A DNA stretch of 64,000 nucleotides from an uncultured Jannaschia sp. (lineage in GTDB: Bacteria; Pseudomonadota; Alphaproteobacteria; Rhodobacterales; Rhodobacteraceae), in the NCBI RefSeq assembly GCF_947494025.1, contig NZ_CANLTQ010000001.1, forward strand, positions 124,001 to 188,000, in the 5' to 3' direction. A program made the position numbers and the translations under genes. The notes beneath the pieces were generated by a model, which worked only from the letters and a program-made list of their open reading frames with translations, made no database searches and was not told where the DNA came from. Below are positions 8,962-23,078 of the stretch, piece after piece (positions within the stretch are counted from its first letter, which is position 1; every line of letters begins with the position of its first letter).

Positions 8962-10553
8962 TGGACGAGCTTCCAGCGGACCGCGTCGAGCAACGCCTCG
9001 AAACTCGCATCCACGATGTTAGGCGAGACGCCGACCGTGGACCAGTGCCGGCCCTGCCCGTCCTCGTGGTCGATGATGACGCGCGTCACAGCCTCGACCC
9101 CGCCCTGCATGATGCGGACGCGGAAATCCTTCAGACGGATGTCGTCGACCTGCTCCTGCCAGCGACCCAAATCCTTGGCCAGCGCACGGTGCAGTGCGTT
9201 GACCGGCCCGCGATCCGTACCCTCCGGGTCGAGGCTTTCGGACACCGACAGAAGCTTCTCCCCGTCCACCTGCACGACGACCACGGCCTCCGACAAACGC
9301 ATCGGCGCTCCGCGCGGGTCGCGGCGCCGCTCGACCGTGACGCGGTAGCGCTCGACGGCGAAGAGGTCGGGCATCAGTCCGAGCTCTTCCCGCGCGATCA
9401 GTTCGAAGCTCGCCGGCGCGACGTCGTAGGCATAACCCCGATCCTCGCGCTCCTTCACCCGCCCGAGGATGCGGCGCAGCGCCCCCTCGTCGCATTCGAG
9501 GCCCAGATCGGCCAGCCGTTTGCGCAGGTTCGACAGCCCCGCCTGGTTCGACATCGGCACGATCCGGGTGTTGCCGACGCTTTCCGGCGGGATGTGCTCG
9601 TAGGTCGTCGGATCCTTCAGGATCGCGCTCGCATGGAGCCCCGCCTTGTGCGCGAAGGCCGACGCGCCGACATAGGCCGCATCGCGCCGGGGCACGCGGT
9701 TCAGGATGTCGTCGAGCCGGCGAGAGACGGTCACGAGTTTCGGCAGAACGTCGGGTGACACGTTGGTGGCGAAGCGGCTCGCATAGGGTTCCTTCAGCAG
9801 GAGCGTCGGGATCAGCGTCGTCAGATTCGCGTTGCCACAGCGTTCGCCAAGCCCGTTCAACGTCCCCTGCACCTGCCGCACGCCGGCCTCCACCGCGGCG
9901 AGGCTGCCGGCCACCGCCTGCTCGGTGTCGTTGTGGGTATGGATACCGAGCCGGTCGCCGGGAATGCCGTGCGCGATGACCGCGCCCACGACCTCCGCGA
10001 TCCGCGCCGGCATCGTGCCGCCATTGGTGTCGCAAAGCACCAGCCAGCGCGCGCCGGCGTCGAAGGCGGCGTCGAGGCACGCGACGGCATAGGGCGCATC
10101 CACCTCGTAGCCGTCGAAGAAATGCTCCGCGTCGAAGATCGCTTCGCGCCCCTCGGCCACGAGATGGGCGATCGAGTCGCGGATGTTGGCGAGATTCTCC
10201 TCCGGCGCGATGCCGAGCGCGGTTTCCACGTGGAAGATGTCGGTCTTGCCGACAAGGCAGACCGAAGGCGTCCCCACGTTCAGCACGGCGGCCAGCACGT
10301 CGTCATTGGCCGCCGACCGCCCCGCCCGCTTGGTCATGCCGAAGGCCGTCAGCGTGGCCGAGAGCTTCGGCGGCGCCTCGAAGAACTCGCTGTCGGTCGG
10401 GTTCGCGCCGGGCCAGCCGCCCTCGACGTGATCGACGCCGAGCATGTCGAGCATCGCCGCGATCTCGCGCTTCTCGCCCGCGGAGAAGGAAACTCCCTGC
10501 GTCTGCTGCCCGTCGCGGAGGGTGGTGTCGTAGAGGTAGAGGCGTTCGGTCAT
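8958..10553 (-). CDS. cimA: (R)-citramalate synthase
   Basis: A 531-residue HMGL-like/LeuA-family enzyme that condenses pyruvate and acetyl-CoA to citramalate, giving 2-oxobutyrate and isoleucine independently of threonine. YDTTLRDGQQTQGVSFS is the N-terminal TIM-barrel signature, GIHTHNDTEQAVA holds metal-binding histidines, and QVQGTLNGLGERCGNAN is the family signature 2. A LeuA-type C-terminal regulatory domain covers about residues 400-531, suggesting feedback control. It could be mistaken for 2-isopropylmalate synthase, but length and N-terminus favour CimA. It sits between cysS and the squalene-synthase-like gene, all on the minus strand. Confidence 0.93.
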   Translation of the reverse strand: MTERLYLYDTTLRDGQQTQGVSFSAGEKREIAAMLDMLGVDHVEGGWPGANPTDSEFFEAPPKLSATLTAFGMTKRAGRSAANDDVLAAVLNVGTPSVCLVGKTDIFHVETALGIAPEENLANIRDSIAHLVAEGREAIFDAEHFFDGYEVDAPYAVACLDAAFDAGARWLVLCDTNGGTMPARIAEVVGAVIAHGIPGDRLGIHTHNDTEQAVAGSLAAVEAGVRQVQGTLNGLGERCGNANLTTLIPTLLLKEPYASRFATNVSPDVLPKLVTVSRRLDDILNRVPRRDAAYVGASAFAHKAGLHASAILKDPTTYEHIPPESVGNTRIVPMSNQAGLSNLRKRLADLGLECDEGALRRILGRVKEREDRGYAYDVAPASFELIAREELGLMPDLFAVERYRVTVERRRDPRGAPMRLSEAVVVVQVDGEKLLSVSESLDPEGTDRGPVNALHRALAKDLGRWQEQVDDIRLKDFRVRIMQGGVEAVTRVIIDHEDGQGRHWSTVGVSPNIVDASFEALLDAVRWKLVQ

Positions 10554-10602
10554 GCCGCGCCTCCGGCGGACGCATTCGAGCCAGGAAAACGCCGCGGCGC
10601 GG

Positions 10603-11958
10603 TCATGCGACGCCCTCCAGCTTGGAAGGGTCGTAGCCCGGTCCGGCCTCCCAGCCCCGGCCCTTGCCGTCGGTCACGACGACGCCCGCGGCAAGGAGCG
10701 CGTCGCGCAGGGCGTCGGCACGGGCCCAATCCTGTTCCGCACGGGCTGTGACGCGGGCCGCAAGCACCGCCTCGACCAGATCGTCGTCGCCCGCGCCGAT
10801 CCAATCACCCAGCTCCGGCGTCAGCAGGCCGAGAAGCGCCGCCGACGCCGCGAGCGTGGCGCCGTCGCCGGCCTTGGCGATGCGGTGCAGCTCCGCGATG
10901 GCCCCGGGCGTGTTCAGGTCGTCGCGCAGCGCGTCCAGCACCCCCGCATCGACGGTTCCGCCCGGCGCCGCCATCGCGCGCCAGCGGCGCAACGTGCCCT
11001 CCGCCTCCCGCGCCTTCGCCTCGGTCCAGTCCATCGGTTTGGTATAATGCGTCGACAGGAAGACGAGGCGGACGACCTCGCCCGGCACGCCGCGATCGAG
11101 CAGGTCGCGGACGGTGAAGAAGTTGCCGAGCGACTTCGACATCTTCCGCCCCTCGACGAGAAGCATCTCGTTGTGCAGCCAGACCCGCGCGAACTCCGCC
11201 TCCGGATCGACGCAGCAGCTCTGCGCCCGCTCGTTCTCGTGGTGCGGGAACAGCAGGTCGTTGCCGCCGCCGTGGATGTCGAAGCTCGGCCCCAGCAAGT
11301 CCTTCGCCATGGCCGAGCATTCGATGTGCCAGCCCGGCCGCCCCCGGCCCCAGGGGGAGTCCCAGCCCGGCTCGCCCTCGCCCGACGGCTTCCACAGCAC
11401 GAAATCCATCGGATCGCGCTTGTAGGGCGCCACCTCCACCCGCGCGCCGGCGATCATGTCGTCCACGGCCCGCCCCGAAAGGCGGCCGTAGCCCGGGAAG
11501 GTACCGACGGCGAAAAGGACATGCCCCCCGGCGGCGTAGGCGTGCCCCCGCGCGATCAGATCCTCGATCATCGCGACCATCTGGGGGATGTATCCGGTCG
11601 CACGCGGCATATGGTCGGGCTCCGCGTTGCCGAGCGCCGCCATGTCCTCCAGATACCAGCGCGCCGTCTCCTCCGTGATGTCCGCGATGGGCCGCCCCGT
11701 CTCGGCGGCCCGCGCGTTGATCTTGTCGTCCACGTCGGTGAAATTGCGCACGTATGTCACGTGCTCCGCGCCGTGATCGTGCCGCAGGAGCCGGGTCAGC
11801 ACGTCGAAGACGATGACGTTGCGCGCGTTGCCGAGATGCGCCCGGTCGTAGACCGTGGGGCCGCAGAGATAGAGGCGCACGTTCGCGGGGTCGATCGGCG
11901 CGAACGGCTCGACGCGGCGGGTCGCGGTGTTGCGCAGGCGGATCACGGGCCGGTCCAT
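10603..11958 (-). CDS. cysS: cysteine--tRNA ligase
   Basis: This 451-residue class I synthetase charges tRNA-Cys. [18 protein letters not shown] has the zinc-binding Cys and the HIGH-like [16 protein letters not shown] is the KMSKS loop. A Cys and a His pair (CSAMA and HHENERAQ) complete the zinc site. ATG 11958 has GGAGAGG about six bases upstream. The frame is open up to 12102, but those residues are unlike CysS and overlap a short Cys-codon frame at 12036-12080 discussed as a leader peptide. The length is typical. Confidence 0.96.
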   Translation of the reverse strand: MDRPVIRLRNTATRRVEPFAPIDPANVRLYLCGPTVYDRAHLGNARNVIVFDVLTRLLRHDHGAEHVTYVRNFTDVDDKINARAAETGRPIADITEETARWYLEDMAALGNAEPDHMPRATGYIPQMVAMIEDLIARGHAYAAGGHVLFAVGTFPGYGRLSGRAVDDMIAGARVEVAPYKRDPMDFVLWKPSGEGEPGWDSPWGRGRPGWHIECSAMAKDLLGPSFDIHGGGNDLLFPHHENERAQSCCVDPEAEFARVWLHNEMLLVEGRKMSKSLGNFFTVRDLLDRGVPGEVVRLVFLSTHYTKPMDWTEAKAREAEGTLRRWRAMAAPGGTVDAGVLDALRDDLNTPGAIAELHRIAKAGDGATLAASAALLGLLTPELGDWIGAGDDDLVEAVLAARVTARAEQDWARADALRDALLAAGVVVTDGKGRGWEAGPGYDPSKLEGVA

Positions 11959-12035
11959 CGGGGCCTCTCCTTCACTCGTGGCGCGGGACGGAGGGGCCGG
12001 GATCGGGACGCGGGCACCCTTGGCCCGCCGAAACC

Positions 12036-12080
12036 TCAGCGGGCGGTCGGAATGCAGATGATGCAGGTCGCCGTGCCCAT
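12036..12080 (-). CDS. candidate leader peptide of cysS (14 residues, two Cys codons)
   Basis: A short frame ATG...TGA ends 77 bases before the cysS start on the same strand and encodes [14 protein letters not shown] with two TGC cysteine codons. After its stop, a CGGGC/GCCCG hairpin with a seven-base loop can form around 12008-12024. The pattern of cysteine codons in a tiny frame ahead of a cysteine-use gene suggests ribosome-mediated attenuation. No U-run terminator follows, and the ribosome site is weak. This is inference from layout only. Confidence 0.35.
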   Translation of the reverse strand: MGTATCIICIPTAR

Positions 12081-12119
12081 GGCGGCGGCCTAGCATGGGC
12101 ACGGTCCGCTGCCAAGCGT

Positions 12120-12341
12120 TTGACAGCGCCCCGCCCCCGGTGTCCGGTATGCGCGATGGCAGAGGCGTTCAACGAACCGGGCGGCGTGACCGTGGACGAA
12201 AATGACGGCAGCGGCCATTGTTCCCGCGTGCAGGCGACGAAGGGGGCAGGCATCTCCGCCCCGCTTTCGCGCAGGCCGACGATGCGCCTCTTCGCCGGAC
12301 GCGACACGCTTCGACGCTTCCTCAGGGAGATGACCGAATGA
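12120..12341 (+). CDS. possible small protein of 73 residues coupled to the downstream PEP-mutase-like gene
   Basis: The frame begins at TTG 12120 (or ATG 12156) and ends in an ATGA overlap with the next gene, a common sign of translational coupling. Codon third positions are mostly G or C. The peptide starts with a CPVC pair, contains [13 protein letters not shown], and ends in a basic amphipathic stretch [13 protein letters not shown]. Three cysteines and a histidine could bind metal. I do not recognise a family, and the start is unsure. A chance frame remains possible. Confidence 0.4.
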   Translation: MTAPRPRCPVCAMAEAFNEPGGVTVDENDGSGHCSRVQATKGAGISAPLSRRPTMRLFAGRDTLRRFLREMTE

Positions 12342-13141
12342 CCGGTTTCCGCGACCTCCACGTTCCGGGAGACCCGCTGATCCTCGCGAATGCGTGGGAC
12401 GCGGGATCGGCCCGGATGCTCGTCGCGCTCGGCGCCCGGGCGATCGGCACGACCTCCGCCGGCTATGCCTTTACCCGCGGCCTGCCGGACGGCGGCAGGG
12501 TGGGCCGGGCCGAGGCCATCGCCCATGCCAAGGACATCGCCAGCCACGTGGGCGTCCCCGTTTCCGCCGATCTCGAGGACGGCTATGGGCCGGAGCCGGG
12601 CGATTGCGGGGACAGTGTGAACGAGGCCGCGCTGGCCGGGCTCGCCGGGTGCTGCATCGAGGACGTTTCTCCCGAGGGACGGGCCTACGACTTCGCCGCC
12701 GCGATCGCCCGGGTCGAGGCCGCCGCCGCCGCCGCGCGCCGGGCTCCGCACGACTTCGTCTTCTGCGCCCGGGCCGACGGGGTGATGCACGGCGCCTACG
12801 ACATGGACGAGGCGATCCGCCGCCTGCGTGCCTTCGAGGAGGCGGGGGCGGACGTGCTTTATTGCCCGATGCCCGGCGGCATGGCCGATCTCGAGCGCAT
12901 CGTCGCTGCTGTCTCCGCTCCGGTAAACGCGCTCGTCGCCGGGCCCTGGACGCGCACCACGCGCGACGCCTTCGCCCATGCCGGGGTCGCACGTATCTCG
13001 CTCGGCGCGTTGCTGGCGCGGGCCGCCCACCGCGCCATCCGCGACGCCGCCGCCCCGGTTTTCGACAGGGGCGACTTTACCGGCCTCGGCGGGATCCCTT
13101 CGGAGGAGGTCGACGCCCTGCTGGCGAAGGGCGCCGGATGA
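12338..13141 (+). CDS. isocitrate lyase/PEP mutase family protein
   Basis: This 267-residue TIM-barrel protein belongs to the PEP mutase/isocitrate lyase superfamily. LANAWDAGSARMLVALGA and IGTTSAGYAF form the N-terminal substrate loop. SADLEDGYGPEPGD holds metal-binding acids and CCIEDVSPEGR the catalytic region. Members cleave or form C-C or C-P bonds next to a 2-oxo acid, for example oxaloacetate or methylisocitrate. The substrate here is not known. ATG 12338 follows GGAGATGACC, and its ATGA overlaps the stop of a possible small upstream gene. It converges on eda. Confidence 0.85.
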   Translation: MTGFRDLHVPGDPLILANAWDAGSARMLVALGARAIGTTSAGYAFTRGLPDGGRVGRAEAIAHAKDIASHVGVPVSADLEDGYGPEPGDCGDSVNEAALAGLAGCCIEDVSPEGRAYDFAAAIARVEAAAAAARRAPHDFVFCARADGVMHGAYDMDEAIRRLRAFEEAGADVLYCPMPGGMADLERIVAAVSAPVNALVAGPWTRTTRDAFAHAGVARISLGALLARAAHRAIRDAAAPVFDRGDFTGLGGIPSEEVDALLAKGAG

Positions 13142-13190
13142 CACGGCTCCTGTCTTCGCTTCCCGAATATCCCCGCCGGAGGCTCCGTCC

Positions 13191-13823
13191 CTAGCCGCGC
13201 GCCTCGCGGGCGAGGGTCTCGATCCCGGCCCAGTCGCCTGCCGCCATCTTGTCCTTCGGCGCGACCCAGCTGCCGCCTACAACGGAGACGTTGGGCAGGC
13301 TCAGGTAATCGGCCTTGTTGGCGAGGCTCACACCGCCGGTCGGGCAGAAGGAGATCTGAGGGATCGGCGCGCCGATGGCTTTCAGTGCAGGGGCGCCCCC
13401 GGCGGCTTCGGCGGGGAAGAACTTCATCATGTCATAGCCCATCTCGAGCAGCGCCATCGCCTCGGTCGCGGTCGCCGCCCCGGGCAGGAGCGGCAGATCC
13501 TCGTCGATGCAGGCCCGCACCAGCGTCTCCGTTGCGCCGGGCGAGACGCCGAACCGCGCGCCCGCGGCCTTCGCCGTGCGCACGTCGGCAGGGGTCAGGA
13601 GCGTGCCGGCGCCGACGATCCCGCCCTCGACCTCGGCCATCGCGCGGATGCAGTCGAGCGCGGCAGGCGTGCGCAGCGTCACCTCCAGCGCCGGCAGGCC
13701 GCCGGCGACCAGCGCCTCCGCAAGCGGCCGGGCATGGGCCTCGTCGTCGAGGACGAGGACGGGAATGACGGGCGCACGGGCGGCGATGTCGCGGGCGGCC
13801 CTGGATTGGTCTTGCGGGGTCAT
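13191..13823 (-). CDS. eda: 2-dehydro-3-deoxy-phosphogluconate aldolase (KDPG aldolase)
   Basis: This 210-residue class I aldolase splits KDPG into pyruvate and glyceraldehyde 3-phosphate in the Entner-Doudoroff pathway. LEVTLRTPAAL gives the catalytic Glu, MKFFPAEAAGG contains the Schiff-base Lys, and FCPTGGVS is the phosphate-binding loop. It lies 49 bases downstream of edd on the same strand, forming the edd-eda operon. Its length is normal and no disruption is seen. Confidence 0.95.
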   Translation of the reverse strand: MTPQDQSRAARDIAARAPVIPVLVLDDEAHARPLAEALVAGGLPALEVTLRTPAALDCIRAMAEVEGGIVGAGTLLTPADVRTAKAAGARFGVSPGATETLVRACIDEDLPLLPGAATATEAMALLEMGYDMMKFFPAEAAGGAPALKAIGAPIPQISFCPTGGVSLANKADYLSLPNVSVVGGSWVAPKDKMAAGDWAGIETLAREARG

Positions 13824-13872
13824 GGCTGGCGCCTCCGGCTAGTGTTCGATGCGGTTCTGGCGGGACGGGCGG

Positions 13873-15678
13873 TCAGATGACCACCCCCGCCCCGGCATCC
13901 GCGCGCCCGGCGCTCTGCCGGAAGATCGAGAAGAGCTCGCGGCCGAGACCGTGCTCGTTCGCGGCGAGGTCGGGATGGACGAGTTCGCGCGCCTCCACAC
14001 CTTCGGTCAGAACCTCGAGCCGGCCGCCCGCCGCATCGACCCGGATGATGTCGCCGTCCTCGATTTTGGCGATCAGACCGCCGTCGAGTGCCTCGGGCGC
14101 GACGTGGATCGCCGCGGGCACCTTGCCCGACGCCCCCGACATGCGCCCGTCGGTGACGAGGGCGACCTTGTGGCCGCGCCCCTGCAGGACCGACAGGACG
14201 GGGGTCAGACCGTGCAACTCCGGCATGCCGTTCGCGCGGGGGCCCTGGTAGCGAACGACGACCACGCAATCGCGATCGAGCTCGCCCGCCTGGAAGGCCG
14301 CCTTCACCGCGCCCTGATCCCGGAACACGCGGGCCGGCGCCTCGATCGTGTGGTACTCCTCCTTCACGGCACTGATCTTCATCACGCCGAGGCCGAGATT
14401 GCCGCGCACCTGCTTCAGCCCGCCGTGATGGTCGAAGGCGTCGTGCGGCGGGCGCAGGATCTTGTGGTTCTGGCTTTCGGCCGGGCCGGCCTCCCAGCGG
14501 ATCGCGTCGCCGTCGAGCTTCGGCTCGTTGGCATAAATGGCGAGTCCCTGCCCCGCGACGGTCCGCACGTCCTCGTGCAGCATCCCCGCCTCGAGCAGGC
14601 GCCCGATCATGTAGGGCAACCCGCCCGCCGCGTGGAAATGGTTCACGTCGGCAAGACCGTTCGGATAGACCCGTGCCATCAGCGGGGTGATGTCCGACAC
14701 CGCGTCGAAATCCCCGCAGGTCAACTGCACGCCCGAGGCGCGTGCCATGGCGATCAGGTGAAGGACGAGGTTCGTCGACCCGCCCGTCGCCATCAATCCT
14801 ACCAGCCCGTTCACGTAGGCCCGCTCGTCGAGCACGTCGCAGACCGGCGTGAACTCGTTGCCGAGCCCGGTGATCTCCGTCGCGCGGAGGGCCGCGGCGT
14901 CGGTCAGCGCGTCGCGCAAGGGCGTGCCCGGATTGACGAAGGACGCGCCCGGCAGGTGCAGGCCCATGAATTCCATCAGCATCTGGTTCGAGTTCGCCGT
15001 GCCGTAAAAGGTGCAGGTGCCCGGCCCGTGATAGGAGGCCATCTCGGAGCGCATCAGCGCCTTCCGGTCGATCTTGCCCTCCGCGAACTCGCGGCGCACG
15101 CGGGCCTTCTCCTCGTTGCCGATCCCGGTGGTCATCGGGCCGGCGGGAACGAAGATGCCCGGAAGGTAGCCGAAGGTCGCGGCGGCGATGACGAGGCCCG
15201 GCACGATCTTGTCGCAGATGCCGAGATAGAGCGCGGAATCGAAGGTGTTGTGGCTGAGCGCGACCCCGGTGGCCAGCGCGATCACGTCGCGGGAGAAAAG
15301 CGACAGCTCCATCCCCTGCTGGCCTTGCGTGACCCCGTCGCACATGGCGGGCACCCCACCCGCGACCTGCGCCGTCGCGCCGGCCGCACGCGCGGCGGCC
15401 TTGATACGGTCGGGATAATCCTTGAACGGCTGATGCGCGCTCAGCATGTCGTTGTAGGCGGTCACGATCCCGATATTGGGGCCGCGCTCCTCTGCGAGGT
15501 CGTCTTTCTGCTCGCCCATCGCGGCATAGGCATGGGCCTGGTTGCCGCAATCGAGGTGCGCGCGGCGCGGCCCCTGCTGCGCCTGATCCCGCATCCGCGC
15601 GAGATACGCCTCGCGGGTCGGGCGCGAGCGTTCGCGGATACGGTCGGTGATCTCTTCGATGCGGGTGTCGAGCGGCAT
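13873..15678 (-). CDS. edd: phosphogluconate dehydratase
   Basis: The 601-residue IlvD/Edd-family dehydratase turns 6-phosphogluconate into KDPG. It has an Fe-S cluster with cysteines in [28 protein letters not shown] and [11 protein letters not shown]. The C-terminal swivel domain includes [35 protein letters not shown] is typical of Edd over IlvD. It starts at ATG 15678 with GGGG a few bases upstream, is normal in length, and precedes eda as an Entner-Doudoroff operon. The 224 bases upstream hold the promoter region; I identified no operator there. Confidence 0.96.
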   Translation of the reverse strand: MPLDTRIEEITDRIRERSRPTREAYLARMRDQAQQGPRRAHLDCGNQAHAYAAMGEQKDDLAEERGPNIGIVTAYNDMLSAHQPFKDYPDRIKAAARAAGATAQVAGGVPAMCDGVTQGQQGMELSLFSRDVIALATGVALSHNTFDSALYLGICDKIVPGLVIAAATFGYLPGIFVPAGPMTTGIGNEEKARVRREFAEGKIDRKALMRSEMASYHGPGTCTFYGTANSNQMLMEFMGLHLPGASFVNPGTPLRDALTDAAALRATEITGLGNEFTPVCDVLDERAYVNGLVGLMATGGSTNLVLHLIAMARASGVQLTCGDFDAVSDITPLMARVYPNGLADVNHFHAAGGLPYMIGRLLEAGMLHEDVRTVAGQGLAIYANEPKLDGDAIRWEAGPAESQNHKILRPPHDAFDHHGGLKQVRGNLGLGVMKISAVKEEYHTIEAPARVFRDQGAVKAAFQAGELDRDCVVVVRYQGPRANGMPELHGLTPVLSVLQGRGHKVALVTDGRMSGASGKVPAAIHVAPEALDGGLIAKIEDGDIIRVDAAGGRLEVLTEGVEARELVHPDLAANEHGLGRELFSIFRQSAGRADAGAGVVI

Positions 15679-15902
15679 GGTCCATTCCCCCTGCTGTCAC
15701 GCACCAAATGCAACGTTAGCGATAACAGTTCAAGTCGGGGGATCGCTGGCTCGGGGTGACCATTTTCCGCCCCGTCCCGCTTCCGCCGGTGTGTCCCTCG
15801 CTTGGGCCGGCGGGGCATCGCTCGACGACCTAACGCGGGTAAAAGGAGAGGCGGAAGGCTGGAATCGCAGCCGCACCATCGGCGCCGTGCCGGGAAGCGG
15901 CT

Positions 15903-16268
15903 CTAGAATTCCGGCGTCATAGCGACGATTTCATGTCCGTCCTGCACGCTCGTATAGAAGCAGCTGCGCCGGTTCGTATGACAGGCCGGTCCGGTCTGGT
16001 CGATCCGCAGGAGCAGGCTATCGCGGTCGCAATCGACGCGCATCTCCACGAGCTTCTGCGTATGGCCGGACGTCTCGCCCTTCACCCAGAAGGCCGCACG
16101 GGATCGCGACCAATAGGTGACGCGACCGCTCTCGAGCGTCCGGGCCACGGCCTCGACGTTCATCCAGGCCATCATCAGCACCTCACCCGTCCGTGCGTCC
16201 TGCGCGACGGCGGGGATGAGTCCGCGTGCATCGTAACGCAGCGTCGAGGGATCGAATGTCGTGGCCAT
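15903..16268 (-). CDS. hisI: phosphoribosyl-AMP cyclohydrolase
   Basis: The 121-residue HisI performs the third step of histidine biosynthesis, opening the adenine ring of phosphoribosyl-AMP. [43 protein letters not shown] and [11 protein letters not shown] are the family motifs. They carry the metal-binding Asp triad and the zinc-binding cysteines. It is the stand-alone form, without a HisE domain. It lies divergently from the NifU-like gene, 66 bases apart. Confidence 0.96.
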   Translation of the reverse strand: MATTFDPSTLRYDARGLIPAVAQDARTGEVLMMAWMNVEAVARTLESGRVTYWSRSRAAFWVKGETSGHTQKLVEMRVDCDRDSLLLRIDQTGPACHTNRRSCFYTSVQDGHEIVAMTPEF

Positions 16269-16334
16269 CGCGCACCTTTGAAACTCCGGTCGGGACCGCT
16301 ACCTAGGGTGCGAACCTCCCGGAAGGAACCCGCC

Positions 16335-16790
16335 ATGTCCGACGCCGACCTCGTCAAGCTCTATTCCGGCCGGATTCTGGAACTTGCCGCGGACATGCCG
16401 ATGACGGCGGGGCTCGACGCTCCGCAGGCGGTCGCCAAGAAGCGCTCGCCGCTTTGCGGCTCGACGGTGACGGTCGCGCTCGACACCGAGGATGGACGGA
16501 TCGTGCGCTACGCGCAGGACGTGAAGGCCTGCGCGCTCGGCCAGGCCTCGGCCTCGATCTCGGGTCGGCAGATGATCGGACGCGACCTCGGCGAAGTGGC
16601 GGCGGCGCGCGACGCACTGCGCGCCATGCTGAAGGACGGCGGGCCGGTGCCGGACACCCCCTGGGACGGTTACGAAGTGCTGACCCCCGCGCGCGACTTC
16701 AAGAACCGCCACGCGTCGATCCTGTTGGCCCTCGACGCGACCGTGGCCGCGCTGGAGGAGACCGAACGGGCACGGCTCTCCGTTTCGTGA
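16335..16790 (+). CDS. iron-sulfur cluster assembly scaffold protein, NifU/IscU-like
   Basis: The 151-residue protein aligns with the NifU N-terminal/IscU domain. Two of the usual three cluster cysteines are visible, in SPLCGSTVTV and VKACALGQASASI. The region where the third should sit reads FKNRHASILLAL, with no cysteine. Family members assemble and hand over Fe-S clusters in the cytoplasm. The missing ligand suggests altered or lost scaffold function, a variant I believe occurs in related genomes. ATG 16335 has GGAAGGAA upstream. It is not in an isc or suf cluster. Confidence 0.8.
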   Translation: MSDADLVKLYSGRILELAADMPMTAGLDAPQAVAKKRSPLCGSTVTVALDTEDGRIVRYAQDVKACALGQASASISGRQMIGRDLGEVAAARDALRAMLKDGGPVPDTPWDGYEVLTPARDFKNRHASILLALDATVAALEETERARLSVS

Positions 16791-17379
16791 CGAGGCGTTT
16801 CCCTCCTATCGGGGAGTGACGGATCGCCCTGAACCGCAATGCCCAGGGATTTTTCCGGTCGGCTCCCATTACCGGGAAAACAGTTCGGGATCGCGATCGC
16901 CTCCGAATTTTGGACGCCTCCGCTTGCTGCCGATACGCTTGCGAAAGGCGGTCGGATCCGGTCGCTCGTAGCGTTACCAATCGCCGGCCCTCGGCGACCT
17001 TGCGTTCCGGGAACCCGAACCGTCCTCGAAGAGCCGTTCGCGCTTTGCGTTCAAAGCTGCCGCCTCGTGGGACACGCGCGGATCTCCGCGAGCCGACCGC
17101 GTTCCGATCCGCTCGGTCGGGGCAGACGTCGAGGATCGCGCCGCGTGCGATACGGACGGCAACCGGAGGAGCCGACCCGACCTGCGCCGCCGCGAACGGG
17201 CAACGTCACGCTCCAAGGGCGCTCCGTGGGGACCAGGTGTGAAGGACGGTTTGATTGCGATACACGACCGCCCGGGATCGGAGACGGCCCTGCTTTGGCC
17301 CGGGCGGAACAGCGGGATTCGGTCAGGCTTCGGCGCGATCACGTGACGAGCCACGTCTCGGCCTTCGATAAGCCCCTCG
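16791..17379. other. 589-base stretch with no recognisable gene
   Basis: Frames on both strands are rich in Arg and Ser and show no family motif, ribosome site or plausible codon pattern. Base composition is slightly more mixed than in the flanking genes. It may be a decayed gene or long spacer. I found no RNA gene in it. Confidence 0.5.
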
Positions 17380-17411
17380 AAAAAACCGCCGCGCTCCGAA
17401 GGAGGCGGCGG
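17380..17411 (-). terminator. rho-independent terminator of the small membrane-protein transcript
   Basis: On the minus strand CCGCCGC-CTCC, a short loop, then GGAG and GCGGCGG form a strong hairpin, with a run of six T directly after it. It lies about 147 bases after the stop of the 41-residue gene and would end that transcript. Confidence 0.85.
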
Positions 17412-17557
17412 TCAGGTTGCATCCCGACGCACGGGCAGTGAGCTGGCTCGGATGAGGCGGAGCCGACCGCGATGCCTCGGGGACGGAGGCGGCGGCAACT
17501 TACCGGCGTCGGGACGACCGGAAAGCGTTCGGCGCGGGATGCGGGCAGATCAGGTCG

Positions 17558-17683
17558 TCAGGCGATCAGGGCCGGCAGATGCAGAAAGCTCAGCATCAAC
17601 GTCACGAGCCACACGCCGCCAAGGATATCCGTCAGGGGTTCCCGGTCGATCCGGGCAAGGGCGATCTTGACCTTGTGTATCAT
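17558..17683 (-). CDS. small single-pass membrane protein, candidate SOS-induced
   Basis: This frame encodes 41 residues: a basic N-terminal part beginning MIHKVKIALARIDREPLTD, then a hydrophobic helix GGVWLVTLMLSFLHLPALIA that reaches the C-terminus. One transmembrane segment is predicted, with the N-terminus inside by the positive-inside rule. AGGTG lies six bases before ATG 17683. A perfect GAAC-N7-GAAC LexA box sits 59-73 bases upstream and a strong terminator 147 bases downstream, so it looks like a single SOS-controlled gene. Caulobacter SidA is a 29-residue SOS-induced membrane inhibitor of division. Analogy to SidA is inferred from size, topology and LexA control, not homology. Confidence 0.65.
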   Translation of the reverse strand: MIHKVKIALARIDREPLTDILGGVWLVTLMLSFLHLPALIA

Positions 17684-17741
17684 GGCGGCACCTGTTGCTA
17701 AGAGTTGCTACTTTGTTCTCATTTTCCCGGCCTCGTGTAAA

Positions 17742-17756
17742 GAACTTTTTAGGAAC
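17742..17756 (-). promoter_or_regulatory. LexA (SOS) box upstream of the 41-residue membrane-protein gene
   Basis: GAAC-TTTTTAG-GAAC reads on the plus strand, GTTC-CTAAAAA-GTTC on the minus strand. It matches exactly the GTTC-N7-GTTC box known for LexA of Rhodobacter and other alphaproteobacteria, and the box before lexA in this window. It lies after the recG stop, so it cannot serve recG, and points to the small gene. Three further GAAC copies follow at 17763, 17768 and 17773. Confidence 0.8.
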
Positions 17757-17783
17757 ATCCGCGAACAGAACGGAACGTGCAGC

Positions 17784-22955
<5,172 letters not shown>

Positions 22956-22993
22956 GTCTTTCTCCGAGGGTTCACCGGGGTCTGACGCCAACA

Positions 22994-23046
22994 TTAACGG
23001 AAATGGTTAACTTAACGTTACTAGCGTTAACGTAGCGTCCCCTTAA
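22994..23046 (-). promoter_or_regulatory. cluster of CtrA half-sites upstream of ctrA
   Basis: Five TTAA tetramers occur within 53 bases at 22994, 23007, 23012, 23027 and 23043. TTAA-N7-TTAC at 23007-23021 is one mismatch from the CtrA consensus TTAA-N7-TTAA. The density is striking in DNA this GC-rich. It lies 39-91 bases before the ctrA start, so autoregulation is a reasonable inference. Confidence 0.55.
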
Positions 23047-23078
23047 CCCGGAACAAGCGTCGTGCCCGATCCCCCCGA

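Noticed and set aside
17742-17756. LexA box as regulator of recG
   Set aside because: The box lies after the recG stop codon; recG is translated with ligA from upstream.
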